Source of the DNA: an uncultured Verrucomicrobia subdivision 3 bacterium
GTDB lineage: Bacteria; Verrucomicrobiota; Verrucomicrobiia; Limisphaerales; UBA11358
Direction of reading: 5' to 3'
Length of the DNA stretch: 56,130 nucleotides
Assembly (NCBI GenBank): GCA_903827955.1
Contig: CAIKKJ010000022.1
Coordinates: forward strand, 1-56,130
The translations under genes were made by a program, and so were the position numbers. Shown one piece after another: positions 24,782 through 32,649 of the stretch (positions are counted from its first letter, which is position 1; every line of letters starts with the position of its first letter). The notes below the pieces were generated by a model. It made no database searches and was not told the DNA's origin. It saw nothing but the letters and a program-made list of their open reading frames with translations.

Positions 24782-25350
24782 GCGGTTTCCAAAAACCGCA
24801 TCAGTGTGTCGCCGTGCTTGAGCGTTTTCACTTCGGTCCACGGCGCGACGAATTCCAACGTGTCGCGTTTGGTGTGGCCTAAAACCAGTCTCCCGCCTGG
24901 CGCAACCAACTTCGGCAGATTCGGATCGTCGAGCAGTTGCTGCGCGAAAGATTCGGAACGGCGGTTCACATTTTTTTCTCCGTAAGGCGGATCGGCCAAA
25001 ATCAAATCAAACTGCCGGCCGCTTTCCGCGAGCTGCTTCATCGCGGGAAAAACATCCTGGGTCCGGGTTTCCAAAATTTCGCCGTAACCCGCCGCGACCG
25101 CGTTGCTGCGGATAAATTCCGCGTGGCGATGCGACTTCTCGATGCACAGCACGCCCGCCGCGCCGCGGCTCAAACATTCCAGGCTCAACGCGCCGCTGCC
25201 GGCGAACAGCTCCAGAACTTTCGCGCCCACGACGCGTTCGCCGAGCGAGTTGAAGACCGCCTGCTTGACCAAATCAGGCGTGGGGCGGACATCGAGTCCT
25301 TTCGGGACCTTCAAAATCCGCCGAGCTGCATTGCCGCCAGTGATACGCAT
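24778..25350 (-). CDS. rsmD: 16S rRNA (guanine-966-N2)-methyltransferase
   Basis: 190 residues from ATG 25350 (MRITGGNAARRIL, the standard family opening); a longer frame to 25386 is translated repeat. It methylates G966 of 16S rRNA with SAM. Seen: RPTPDLVKQAVFNSL, the SAM-binding VLELFAGSGALSLECLSRGA, and the catalytic LADPPYG (DPPY) motif near residue 130. It converges with obgE. A large inverted repeat lies directly upstream. Confidence 0.93.
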   Translation of the reverse strand: MRITGGNAARRILKVPKGLDVRPTPDLVKQAVFNSLGERVVGAKVLELFAGSGALSLECLSRGAAGVLCIEKSHRHAEFIRSNAVAAGYGEILETRTQDVFPAMKQLAESGRQFDLILADPPYGEKNVNRRSESFAQQLLDDPNLPKLVAPGGRLVLGHTKRDTLEFVAPWTEVKTLKHGDTLMRFLETA

Positions 25351-25358
25351 GGGAAAAT

Positions 25359-25434
25359 TTAACCACGGATCAACACTGATGGACACAGATAAAGAAATTT
25401 CAATCCGGGTTTATCTGTGTCCATCCGTGGTTAA
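25359..25434. repeat. Inverted repeat upstream of rsmD
   Basis: Left part ttaaccacggat (25359-25370), a ten-base insertion, then ggacacagataaa (25381-25393). Right part tttatctgtgtcc-atccgtggttaa (25410-25434). The arms are perfectly complementary apart from the ten-base interruption. It lies between two minus-strand genes. Confidence 0.8.
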
Positions 25435-25438
25435 AATT

Positions 25439-26215
25439 TTATTTCAGGATGTCGCTGAAAAATAATTTCATCACCGCCCACGAACGCTTGTCCGCCTTTT
25501 CGTTGTAGGCCGCGCCTTTGGAATTATCATTGCCCGCCATCGGCTGCGTGAAGCTGTGCACCGCGCCGCCGAACTTGATGAGCGACCAGTCCACGTTCGC
25601 CACGCGCATTTCGTCCTCGAACGCCGCGAGGTCGGCGGCCTTCACGAACGGATCGTTTGCGCCGTGGCAGGCGAGGACTTTGCATTTTATATTTTTCCCG
25701 TCCGCTGGCGTCGGCGAATCCAGTCCGCCGTGAAAGCTGACAACGCCCTTGATGTCCGCGCCGCTACGGGCAAGTTCGATGACCGTCGTGCCGCCGAAAC
25801 AATAGCCGATGGCCGCGACGCGGGAGGTGTCCACAAGTTCGGATTTTTTTAATTCCGCCAGACCGGCGTTCACACGGTCACGCAAAAGTGCGCGGTTCGA
25901 TTTGTATTTCGTCGCCTCGACGCCCGCTTCCTGCGTGTCTTTCGGGCGGACGCCTTTGCCATAAATGTCCGCGCAAAACGCCACGTAGCCAAGCTGCGCG
26001 AGCATTTCCGCGCGATGCTTTTCGTAATCCGTCAGGCCGAGCCATTGATGAACCACGAGCACGCCGGGCCGCGCGCCGGTCACGGCGTCGTCCCAGACCA
26101 GCACGCCTTCGAGCGTGGCGTCGCCCTGTTTGTATTCGATGGTTTTTGTTTGGATGGCGGCGTGCAGCGAAAACGCGCCGAGCAGCAAGGCGGCGGAGAG
26201 GAAAAGTTTTTTCAT
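25439..26215 (-). CDS. Secreted dienelactone hydrolase-family protein
   Basis: 258 residues from ATG 26215. The signal peptide (MKKLFLSAALLLGAFSLHA, cleavage about residue 19) puts it in the periplasm or outside. It is an alpha/beta hydrolase of the DLH type. Seen: VLVVHQWLGL, the nucleophile motif GYCFGG (Cys in place of Ser, normal for DLH), the acid in CHGANDPF and the catalytic histidine in GAVHSFTQP. The natural substrate is unknown; most exported homologues are carboxylesterases of undefined role. The gene stands alone, between a repeat and a divergent TPR-like gene. Confidence 0.82.
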   Translation of the reverse strand: MKKLFLSAALLLGAFSLHAAIQTKTIEYKQGDATLEGVLVWDDAVTGARPGVLVVHQWLGLTDYEKHRAEMLAQLGYVAFCADIYGKGVRPKDTQEAGVEATKYKSNRALLRDRVNAGLAELKKSELVDTSRVAAIGYCFGGTTVIELARSGADIKGVVSFHGGLDSPTPADGKNIKCKVLACHGANDPFVKAADLAAFEDEMRVANVDWSLIKFGGAVHSFTQPMAGNDNSKGAAYNEKADKRSWAVMKLFFSDILK

Positions 26216-26325
26216 GCGCAACCAAGCTAGCCGACCGCGCGCCGTTTGCCAACGGGTGAATAATTTTTTGAAAATAGTTCATTCCGCAGCTTGCCAAATT
26301 TCGCCGGTGAGGTTTATTTATTGGT

Positions 26326-26829
26326 GTGCAAGGCATCCCACCACCGGACATCCATTTCCTGAACGCCGCACAAGGCTGGCTCGGCCTCGACTGCCCGGAC
26401 GAAGCGCGCATCGAGTTGAACGCCATCGCGCCGGAACTCCAGACGCACGGTGATGTTTTGGATGTGCGCTGGCAGTTGCACACGCGGATGCAAGACTGGC
26501 AGGCCGCGCTGCAAGTTGCCCAGCTTGAAATCAAAACCCGGCCTGACGAATCTTCTGGCTGGCTACACCATGCGTATGCCTTGCGTCGCGCGAGCCGGGG
26601 CGGCCTCATCATGGCGTGGGGCGCGCTGCTGCCGGCCGCGCATAAATTCCCCAAGGAGCCGGTCATCGCCTTTAACCTCGCGTGCTACGCCTGCCAGTTG
26701 AAACAGCTTGAGACGGCACGCGAATGGCTCGACCGCGCGGTGAAGGCCGGCGGCCGCGAGGAAATCCGCAAGCTCGCGCTAGCCGATGACGACCTGCAAC
26801 CGCTCTGGCCGGAGATCAAAGAGTTGTGA
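26326..26829 (+). CDS. TPR-like protein of unknown function
   Basis: 167 residues from a GTG. It is built of helical tetratricopeptide-like pairs: LNAAQGWLGLDCPDEARIEL, WQLHTRMQDWQAALQVAQ and AFNLACYACQLKQLETARE (described by these segments at about 12-31, 48-65, 115-133), each with the small-residue/aromatic spacing of TPRs. There is no signal peptide or enzyme motif, so it is probably cytoplasmic and protein-binding. The upstream spacer is short and the next gene starts 70 bases later. I do not recognise a named family beyond TPR. Confidence 0.6.
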   Translation: MQGIPPPDIHFLNAAQGWLGLDCPDEARIELNAIAPELQTHGDVLDVRWQLHTRMQDWQAALQVAQLEIKTRPDESSGWLHHAYALRRASRGGLIMAWGALLPAAHKFPKEPVIAFNLACYACQLKQLETAREWLDRAVKAGGREEIRKLALADDDLQPLWPEIKEL

Positions 26830-26899
26830 CTTTTTAGTTCCGTGCGAAGCAATTCCGGCGATTTTTTCCATGTCCATTTTCGGCTGATTCACGCATTCC

Positions 26900-27700
26900 G
26901 TGGTTTCAAAATTGAAAAGCTCCCAGCCCATTCTCTCCGTTGAAAACCTCAGCATCGTGCGCGACGGCACGGTGATTCTCGACGACGTGAACTGGCGTGT
27001 TCAGCCCAGTGAACATTGGGTGATGCTCGGTGCGAACGGCTCCGGCAAAACTTCGTTGCTGAGCGCGCTCACCGGTTATCTGATGCCGACCAGCGGGGAA
27101 ATTTCCCTGCTCGGAAAAATTTACGGCGAAGCCGACTGGCGCGAGTTGCGCAAAAAAATCGGCCTCGTCAGCTCGTCCATCCGGCAGATGATGAACGATG
27201 AGGAACCCGCGCTGGAAACCGTCGCCAGCGGCAAATATGCGATGATTGATTTTTGGGGGCGCGTGACGCGCGCCGAAAAAATTCAGGCGCGAAAATTATT
27301 GCAGCAGGTCGAGTGCGAGTATCTCGCCGACCGACCCTGGCGCGTGTTGTCGCAAGGCGAACGCCAGCGTGTTTTGATCGGCCGCGCGCTGATGGCGCGG
27401 CCGCGCGTTTTGATTTTGGACGAACCGTGTGCCGGCCTCGACCCGGCGGCGCGCGAACATTTTTTGCAATTCATCCAGCGGCTCGGTGGTCAAAAAAATT
27501 CGCCGACACTCGTGCTGGTCACGCATCACGTCGAGGAAATCGTGCCGGTGTTTTCACATCTGCTGCTGTTGCAGGCGGGGCGCGTGCTGGCGGCGGGAAA
27601 AATGGCGGACGTGCTGGATTCAAAAAAACTTTCCCGCGCTTTTGGCACGTCGATGAAATTGCAAAAGCATGGCCGGCGTTTTGACTTGAGCATCCGGTGA
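26900..27700 (+). CDS. ABC transporter ATPase (single domain, ModF/YlmA-like)
   Basis: 266 residues from a GTG. Seen: Walker A GANGSGKTS (about residue 44), signature LSQGERQR, Walker B VLILDEP, D-loop GLD and the switch histidine in VTHHVEEI. The PTSGEISLLGKIYGEADWRELRKK region and the VSSSIRQ Q-loop area resemble the YlmA/ModF-type molybdate-family ATPases. No permease is encoded nearby, so the transported substrate, if any, is unknown; some relatives act without a permease. Its stop overlaps a GTG of the following small frame as GTGA. Confidence 0.82.
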   Translation: MVSKLKSSQPILSVENLSIVRDGTVILDDVNWRVQPSEHWVMLGANGSGKTSLLSALTGYLMPTSGEISLLGKIYGEADWRELRKKIGLVSSSIRQMMNDEEPALETVASGKYAMIDFWGRVTRAEKIQARKLLQQVECEYLADRPWRVLSQGERQRVLIGRALMARPRVLILDEPCAGLDPAAREHFLQFIQRLGGQKNSPTLVLVTHHVEEIVPVFSHLLLLQAGRVLAAGKMADVLDSKKLSRAFGTSMKLQKHGRRFDLSIR

Positions 27701-27852
27701 ACTACCAGCCGCACACACTTTTGATTCACAATTTTACCGAAAAACATTATCTTTTAGACAAACAGAAATTCCGCGAGGTGTTTTTTGAAGGCCTGGAGGA
27801 TATATTCATCCAATCCGTCATGAGTCCGCGCGCAGCATCGGCCACGGCCTGA
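27697..27852 (+). CDS. Possible 51-residue protein, unknown
   Basis: A GTG that overlaps the ABC ATPase stop (GTGA) opens a 51-codon frame ending one base before the next gene's ATG. The product starts VNYQPHTLLIHNFTEKHYLL, is fairly hydrophobic and aromatic in the middle (FREVFFEGLEDIFIQ) and has no known motif. The tight coupling on both sides favours translation, but the frame could be chance or the remnant of a longer gene. Confidence 0.35.
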   Translation: MNYQPHTLLIHNFTEKHYLLDKQKFREVFFEGLEDIFIQSVMSPRAASATA

Positions 27853-27853
27853 A

Positions 27854-28978
27854 ATGACAGCAGCCATCACCATCATCACCGACTCGTTGAGCCGCCGGCG
27901 CGGTGGCGCGGAAATTTACATGGGCAACCTCGCCGCCTTTCTCGCGCAGCACGGCCGCAACGTCCGCGTGCTGGTGCGCCGCCCGAGCCCGGATTTTTCC
28001 GCGCCCGGGGTGACGGTGGAATCCATCCGGGCCAATGGTGGCGGGTTGCCGGGTGAAAAAGATTTTTCGCGCGCGGCGCAGCAGCACCTGCGCGGCCACC
28101 GGGGGGTTGCGCTCTCAACCATCGCGATGCCGAGCATCACCCATTACCAGCCGCACATGGGCTTGCAACGTCGCGGTTTTTTCGCCTCGCGCTGCTCGTG
28201 CGACTCGATGTTGGCCCGCTCCTTGCACGGGCTGGGCACGCAATTCAATTTCAAACGCCGCTGGCTGGTGCAGGCGCAGGAACGGCTGCTGGCGCGAGAT
28301 TCAACAACGCAGGTCATGGTTTTCTCGCAACTGGTGCGCGGCCAGATTCTGGAGGATCACCCCGTGCCGGCAGCCAACATCACCACCGTGCCGCTCGGCG
28401 TGGATTTGAAACGCTTCCAGCCGGATGATAAAAAAATCGACCGCCGACCGGAACAATTGCAACTGCTGTTTACCGGCCACAATTTTCGTTTGAAAGGGCT
28501 GCACTGCCTGTTCGCCGCGCTGCAGCAAGCCCAAAAACAAGGGTTGAAGGCGGAATTAAAAATCGTCGGCAACGGTCCGCGCGCCACGTTTGAAAAAATC
28601 GCCGCACAGTTGGGCCTGGCCGCACAGGTTCACTTCCTTGGGTTGGTGGACGATGATGGCGTGGCGGCGCTCTACCGCTCCAGCGATGCACTGATGCATC
28701 CAACTTTTTCCGACCATTGCTCACTCGTGGTTCTGGAGGCACTCGCCAGCGGCCTGCCGGTCATCACCACACGGCAAAACGGCGCGGCGGAATTCATCGA
28801 GAATGAAAAGCAAGGCTTCGTCATCAGCCATCCGCGCGACACCGACGCGTTGGCGAACGCCATGCTCCAGCTGCAGGACCGGCGGCGGCTCGCCACAATG
28901 AGCGCGGCGGCGGCGGCGTTGCGGCCGCACCTTGACTTCAACCAGCACGCCCGGCAAGTGCTGGCGTGGCTGACATGA
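27854..28978 (+). CDS. GT4-family glycosyltransferase (WaaG-like)
   Basis: 374 residues, GT-B fold. It transfers a sugar from a nucleotide sugar, probably onto lipopolysaccharide core or another envelope glycan. Seen: the N-terminal RRRGGAEIYMGNLAAFLAQHG acceptor-domain opening (residues 14-34), YQPHMGLQRRG, PLGVDLKRF, the donor-domain LLFTGHNFRLKGL and VGNGP, and the C-terminal HPTFSDHCSLVVLEALASG with the E-x7-E-like glutamates. It resembles RfaG/WaaG in the G-G-A-E and PHMGLQRRGFF features. Its stop overlaps the next gene as ATGA. Confidence 0.85.
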   Translation: MTAAITIITDSLSRRRGGAEIYMGNLAAFLAQHGRNVRVLVRRPSPDFSAPGVTVESIRANGGGLPGEKDFSRAAQQHLRGHRGVALSTIAMPSITHYQPHMGLQRRGFFASRCSCDSMLARSLHGLGTQFNFKRRWLVQAQERLLARDSTTQVMVFSQLVRGQILEDHPVPAANITTVPLGVDLKRFQPDDKKIDRRPEQLQLLFTGHNFRLKGLHCLFAALQQAQKQGLKAELKIVGNGPRATFEKIAAQLGLAAQVHFLGLVDDDGVAALYRSSDALMHPTFSDHCSLVVLEALASGLPVITTRQNGAAEFIENEKQGFVISHPRDTDALANAMLQLQDRRRLATMSAAAAALRPHLDFNQHARQVLAWLT

Positions 28979-29964
28979 AGCGGCTGCTGGCCATCACTGA
29001 CCCCGGTTGCACCGCCTCAACGCGCTACCGCGTGGCACAATTTGAAAAATATTTGCTTGAGCAGGATGTGCAGTTGGAAATCATCCCCTGCCCGCGCGAA
29101 AAAAAATCCGTCGCCCGATTGCTCCAAGCGGTGAAACAGGCTGACGTGGTCGTGATTCAACGAATTCTGCCGCGCACCGCTCTATTGAAAAAAATCCGCC
29201 AGGGTGCCGCGCGACTGGTCTTTGACTATGACGACGTGGTTTTCCGCAACGATTCCAACGGCGGCAAGCCGCATTTGAAACTTGGCCGGTGGTGGCGTTT
29301 CCGGCATCTGCTCCGCACCTGCGACGCCGTGACCGCCGGCAATGATCACCTCGGCGTCCTGGCGGCGCGTCACGCCGATGCCCGCCGCATTTTCACCGTG
29401 CCAACCGTCGTGGATCTGGCACGTTATGAACGCGAGCCGACTCCGGCAGAAACACCGGCCGCGCTGGGCTGGATTGGCAGCCGGTGGACGTTGCCGTATC
29501 TGGAACAACTCCGCTTGCCGCTGGAAAAATTGTCCCGCATTCATCCTGAACTTTTTGTCCGCGCGATTGCTGATCAAAAACCGGATTTGGGAAAAATGCA
29601 CGTCACACTGTCGCCGTGGAGCGAGGCGAATGAGGTGCGGGATTTGAAATCCTTGCGCGGCGGCCTTGCGCCGTTACCGGATGATGCTTGGACGCGCGGC
29701 AAATGCGGATTACGACTGTTGCAATATCTGGCCGCCGGAATTCCCGCCATCGCCTCGCCCGTCGGGACGCAGGCGGAAATCATCCGCCACGGCGCGGCAC
29801 TGGCGGCGAGTTCGGACGATGAATGGTTGCGCGCTCTTGAAAAGATTTTGGCAGAGAAAAATTTCGCCGCCGAGCTGGCGGCGAAGGGAAAAGAGCTGGT
29901 GCGCGAACGGTTCAACCTGACAACGTGGTCGTCCCGAATTTTTGAAGTTTGGTTTTCTAAATAA
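28975..29964 (+). CDS. Glycosyltransferase (GT-B, group 1-like)
   Basis: 329 residues from ATG 28975, overlapping the previous stop as ATGA (an ATG at 28966 is rejected). Seen: ASTRYRVAQFEKYL, typical of glycosyltransferases that open with a "RyRv" motif, LVFDYDDVVFRN, a GNDHLGVLAARH segment, LGWIGSRWTLPYL, and a C-terminal KCGLRLLQYLAAGIPAIASPVG (residues about 246-267) that is the donor-binding part. It probably acts on the same envelope glycan as its partner. A terminator follows. Confidence 0.8.
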   Translation: MKRLLAITDPGCTASTRYRVAQFEKYLLEQDVQLEIIPCPREKKSVARLLQAVKQADVVVIQRILPRTALLKKIRQGAARLVFDYDDVVFRNDSNGGKPHLKLGRWWRFRHLLRTCDAVTAGNDHLGVLAARHADARRIFTVPTVVDLARYEREPTPAETPAALGWIGSRWTLPYLEQLRLPLEKLSRIHPELFVRAIADQKPDLGKMHVTLSPWSEANEVRDLKSLRGGLAPLPDDAWTRGKCGLRLLQYLAAGIPAIASPVGTQAEIIRHGAALAASSDDEWLRALEKILAEKNFAAELAAKGKELVRERFNLTTWSSRIFEVWFSK

Positions 29965-29966
29965 AA

Positions 29967-29994
29967 AACCGGGCGGGAAAAATCCCGCCCGGTT
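29967..29994. terminator. Bidirectional hairpin terminator between glycosyltransferase and PEP-CTERM gene
   Basis: A perfect 12-base stem aaccgggcggga / tcccgcccggtt with a four-A loop. Six A's precede it on the plus strand (29963-29968), giving a T-tract for the minus-strand PEP-CTERM gene; the plus-side tail (ttggcttt) is weaker. Confidence 0.85.
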
Positions 29995-30016
29995 GGCTTT
30001 AAATTTTGGCTGTAAA

Positions 30017-30601
30017 TTACGAGAGCTTGCGGCGGATGAGGCCGAGCGCAGTCAACGCGCCGCCAAGCATCGCCACCGTGGTGCCGCCGTCCGGAACGCG
30101 GCTCGGAGCCGTGGCTGCCAAGCTGGCAATCAAGACGTTACCGGAACCAGCCGTAACATCAATGTAGCGGTGCGAGAGGTAGCTGGTAATATCCAAGCTG
30201 CCGTCAGCGGCGATGGTTGAAATCAACGTGCCGAGTGTTCCGGACGCATCAGAGAACCAAATTTTGGCGGTTTCGCCGGACTGCACGCTGGACAGGAAAA
30301 TCGTCGCGAGCGAGGAACCGAGCAACTGGCTCACGTCGAGCTGAACCCAAGCAGCCGAGGTGATTTCATGATCAGCATCTTTAGTCATACCGAGACCAGT
30401 TTCGCTGGCACCCGCGCTCTTTGCGTAAAGCGTATCATTGATGCCGGTGGCCGTGATAGAAAAGCCGCCTTCAGTGAAGGTGCTGCTTGATCCAAGTGTG
30501 CCAAGGCCATTTTCTTGGAAGGTATAGTTCAGAGTTACGGCTTGGGCAGTGATTCCAAATCCGACCAGCGCGGTGATGGCAAATAAGTTTTTGATTTTCA
30601 T
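30017..30601 (-). CDS. PEP-CTERM sorting-domain protein
   Basis: 194 residues from ATG 30601; the frame upstream to 30802 is leader. The signal peptide MKIKNLFAITALVGFGITAQA is given by position (1-21). A Thr/Ser/Gly-rich beta domain follows, and the C-terminus is a sorting tail: VPDGGTTVAMLGGALTALG plus RRKLS. The VPDGG variant is the form common in Verrucomicrobiota. Such proteins are exported, cut by exosortase and become part of the surface or an extracellular matrix. There are no catalytic motifs. The exosortase gene is not in the window. Confidence 0.88.
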   Translation of the reverse strand: MKIKNLFAITALVGFGITAQAVTLNYTFQENGLGTLGSSSTFTEGGFSITATGINDTLYAKSAGASETGLGMTKDADHEITSAAWVQLDVSQLLGSSLATIFLSSVQSGETAKIWFSDASGTLGTLISTIAADGSLDITSYLSHRYIDVTAGSGNVLIASLAATAPSRVPDGGTTVAMLGGALTALGLIRRKLS

Positions 30602-30733
30602 AATTGTAAACAGATTTAAGCAGGCACGATGCCAACGATAAAAAATAAAATTTAAATCATCGCAAGCCATTGTTTTTAAATAGCTTTTACATAAATTATT
30701 TATTCTCAAATCCGTTTGCTCAACCGATAAAAC

Positions 30734-30782
30734 TGGAAACGTTTCCGACAATAAATCCAACTCACCGCTGTAAAATTTACAG
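30734..30782. promoter_or_regulatory. Two operator-like palindromes in the 30602-30916 spacer
   Basis: tggaaacgtttccg at 30734-30747 contains a perfect 12-base palindrome with central CG, the form of LacI-family operators. ctgtaaa-a-tttacag at 30768-30782 is a second perfect palindrome. They lie in the AT-rich 315-base spacer between the divergent PEP-CTERM gene and the membrane-protein gene; nothing else clear is seen in this spacer. Confidence 0.4.
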
Positions 30783-30916
30783 AAACAGATGCATTTCAGC
30801 AAATTTCAGTCGGGTTGTAACAACTTCCGACAAACCTAGCCTCAGTTTGTGGGTTCACTTGCAGGCTATTGGGATTGGGCTTTACAGAACCCGCAGCTTC
30901 AACGAATGATGTTGGC

Positions 30917-32101
30917 ATGAAGCGATTCAAACTTCTCATCGTAACTGCACTTGCACTGCTGACATTGGTCGCGACCACGCGCGCTGATATTGCCACCGCC
31001 GGTCAGGCTGACCCGAATCCATCGGCAAAAAAACTTTGTGAAACGGTTTCACTGGTCACGGGCGTGGCAATTTCGCCGCTCATGGGTGTCGGCGGCGTTG
31101 GCGCCTATCAATATTTTTCCGCGAAAACGGCGGAGGAAAAAGCCCGGTTGCCATGGTTTGCCAACCCGTTGTTCTGGTTGCCGGCGATGCTGCTGGTAGG
31201 CGTATGTTTCTTGAAAGATTCCGCTGGGGCTACGGTGTTGCCGACCGTTCTTAAAAAACCGCTCGACGCCGCCGAGACCATTGAACACAAAGTCTCCGGC
31301 CTCGTCGCCACCGGCGCGTTCGTGCCGGTAGTCGCCTCGATTTTTCACGCCGCCGCCCCGCTCACGCCGCAAACCTCGCTGGCCACGGCGGGATTTGCCG
31401 CGATGGATCTGCACTGGCTTTACAACGCGCTGATGGTGCCCGTGGCGATGGCCGCGTTCTTCATCGTCTTCCTCGCGTCCAACGCCATCAACATTTTGAT
31501 CCTCATCAGCCCGTTCTCGACGGTGGACACCGCACTAAAAGTTTTTCGCACCGCGATCCTTGCCAGCGTCGCCGGCACTTCCTTCGTCAATCCGTGGGTC
31601 GGCGCGGCGTGGGCCATCATCGTGATTTTAATTTCCTACCTCATCGCGGGCTGGTCTTTCCGCCTCTCTCATTTTGGCCTGGTCTTCGTCTGGGATTTTT
31701 TCACCGGCCGCAAAAGCCGTTTCAAGCCGGACGTCACAGCGAACAAATTATTCCTCGGCAACAAGATTGAAAAAGTTCCCACGCGCACCTACGGCAAATT
31801 GTCGCGCACTGACAAGGGTGAACTCACCTTCAAATACCGCCCGTGGCTCATCCTGGCGCCGCGCACGCTGATTTTACCTGCCGGGCATTACGAAGCCGGA
31901 CGCGGCGTGTTCTACTCTGAAATCTTGCGCCTCGACGGCGACTCCACGAAGACTGTAATTCTCCTGCCGCCGCGCTACCTCGGCCACGAGGAAGAAGTCG
32001 CGCGCATCTACAATCTGGCCGGCACCCGCGACGTCGGCCTCCGCGCCGCGTGGGGGTGGTTCAAGAGTTTGTTCAGCAGCAAGACGGCGACGGCCAGCTA
32101 A
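30917..32101 (+). CDS. Multi-pass membrane protein of unknown function
   Basis: 394 residues from ATG 30917 (MKRFKLL). It has a signal-like N-terminus (about 1-24), then roughly five or six membrane segments: around residues 45-65, 78-95, 137-155 and 175-200, and the AAWAIIVILISYLIAGWSF region (235-253). A soluble C-terminal domain of about 120 residues follows, rich in basic and aromatic residues (KYRPWLILAPRTLILPAGHY, LPPRYLGHEEEVARIY). No transporter or enzyme motif was recognised. It overlaps no neighbour but is followed five bases later by a small unknown gene. Confidence 0.6.
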   Translation: MKRFKLLIVTALALLTLVATTRADIATAGQADPNPSAKKLCETVSLVTGVAISPLMGVGGVGAYQYFSAKTAEEKARLPWFANPLFWLPAMLLVGVCFLKDSAGATVLPTVLKKPLDAAETIEHKVSGLVATGAFVPVVASIFHAAAPLTPQTSLATAGFAAMDLHWLYNALMVPVAMAAFFIVFLASNAINILILISPFSTVDTALKVFRTAILASVAGTSFVNPWVGAAWAIIVILISYLIAGWSFRLSHFGLVFVWDFFTGRKSRFKPDVTANKLFLGNKIEKVPTRTYGKLSRTDKGELTFKYRPWLILAPRTLILPAGHYEAGRGVFYSEILRLDGDSTKTVILLPPRYLGHEEEVARIYNLAGTRDVGLRAAWGWFKSLFSSKTATAS

Positions 32102-32106
32102 AATCT

Positions 32107-32523
32107 TTGCAAACAAACTACAAAATCAAAAATGGAATCTACTTGGCAGTTGATGGCTTAGAGCTGGACTTGCATAACAATTACAACTTTGTTGGCTTGG
32201 AATATTCCATCGAGAAGCGCGCTGCCAAATTTATTTGGCAACGAGGCGCAGGCGATTGGATTCAAGAAACTCTTCCAAAGAATGTTGAAATCAATTTTGA
32301 ACGCATTTTAGTTTTTGAGTTCCGTCCGCGCGATTCCGAGATGCCATTCTCCGAAGATGACTGCTTGAGCAACGCGGGTTTTTTGACCGATAAAGACTGG
32401 GGTGATGGGGTTTTCGTCACAGGCGGAGAGCCTGACCCAAATTGGAAAACCGCGTTTGAATTTAGGTCGGGTGCTGTCATCGCGCTGAAAGCTGAAACTG
32501 GAACCGCCAAAGTTCTCGTCTGA
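32107..32523 (+). CDS. Small hypothetical protein, start uncertain
   Basis: 138 residues if begun at the TTG at 32107; GTGs at 32050 and 32056 are alternatives that overlap the membrane-protein gene. Seen: GIYLAVDGLELDLHNNYNFVGLEY, then FIWQRGAGDW, RDSEMPFSEDDCL and GAVIALKAETG: a compact mixed alpha/beta protein with conserved-looking aromatic and acidic patches. I cannot name a family; it has the look of small immunity-type or solitary hypothetical proteins. The base composition is AT-richer than the surroundings. Its stop is two bases from the end of a livF remnant on the other strand. Confidence 0.5.
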   Translation: MQTNYKIKNGIYLAVDGLELDLHNNYNFVGLEYSIEKRAAKFIWQRGAGDWIQETLPKNVEINFERILVFEFRPRDSEMPFSEDDCLSNAGFLTDKDWGDGVFVTGGEPDPNWKTAFEFRSGAVIALKAETGTAKVLV

Positions 32524-32525
32524 AA

Positions 32526-32590
32526 TCACCTGACGAGATACGCACCCTTCATCGGCGGATTCTATCACAGCGAGGCCGCGTCGCAGAAAT
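32526..32590 (-). pseudogene. Decayed copy of the livF 3' end
   Basis: Read on the minus strand this gives CDAASL, two stops, NPPMKGAYLVR and a stop. The intact livF end (34428-34490) reads GDSASLRQNPQVKSAYLGG and stop. By hand, 17 codons align without gaps and 40 of 51 bases match. It is a non-coding duplicate separated from livF by the secreted-protein gene. Confidence 0.6.
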
Positions 32591-32649
32591 AGCGTTGTTA
32601 CATCAGCCAAAGTTGCTAGGCTGGCAGTGTAGTGAAAGGAAAATTATCT

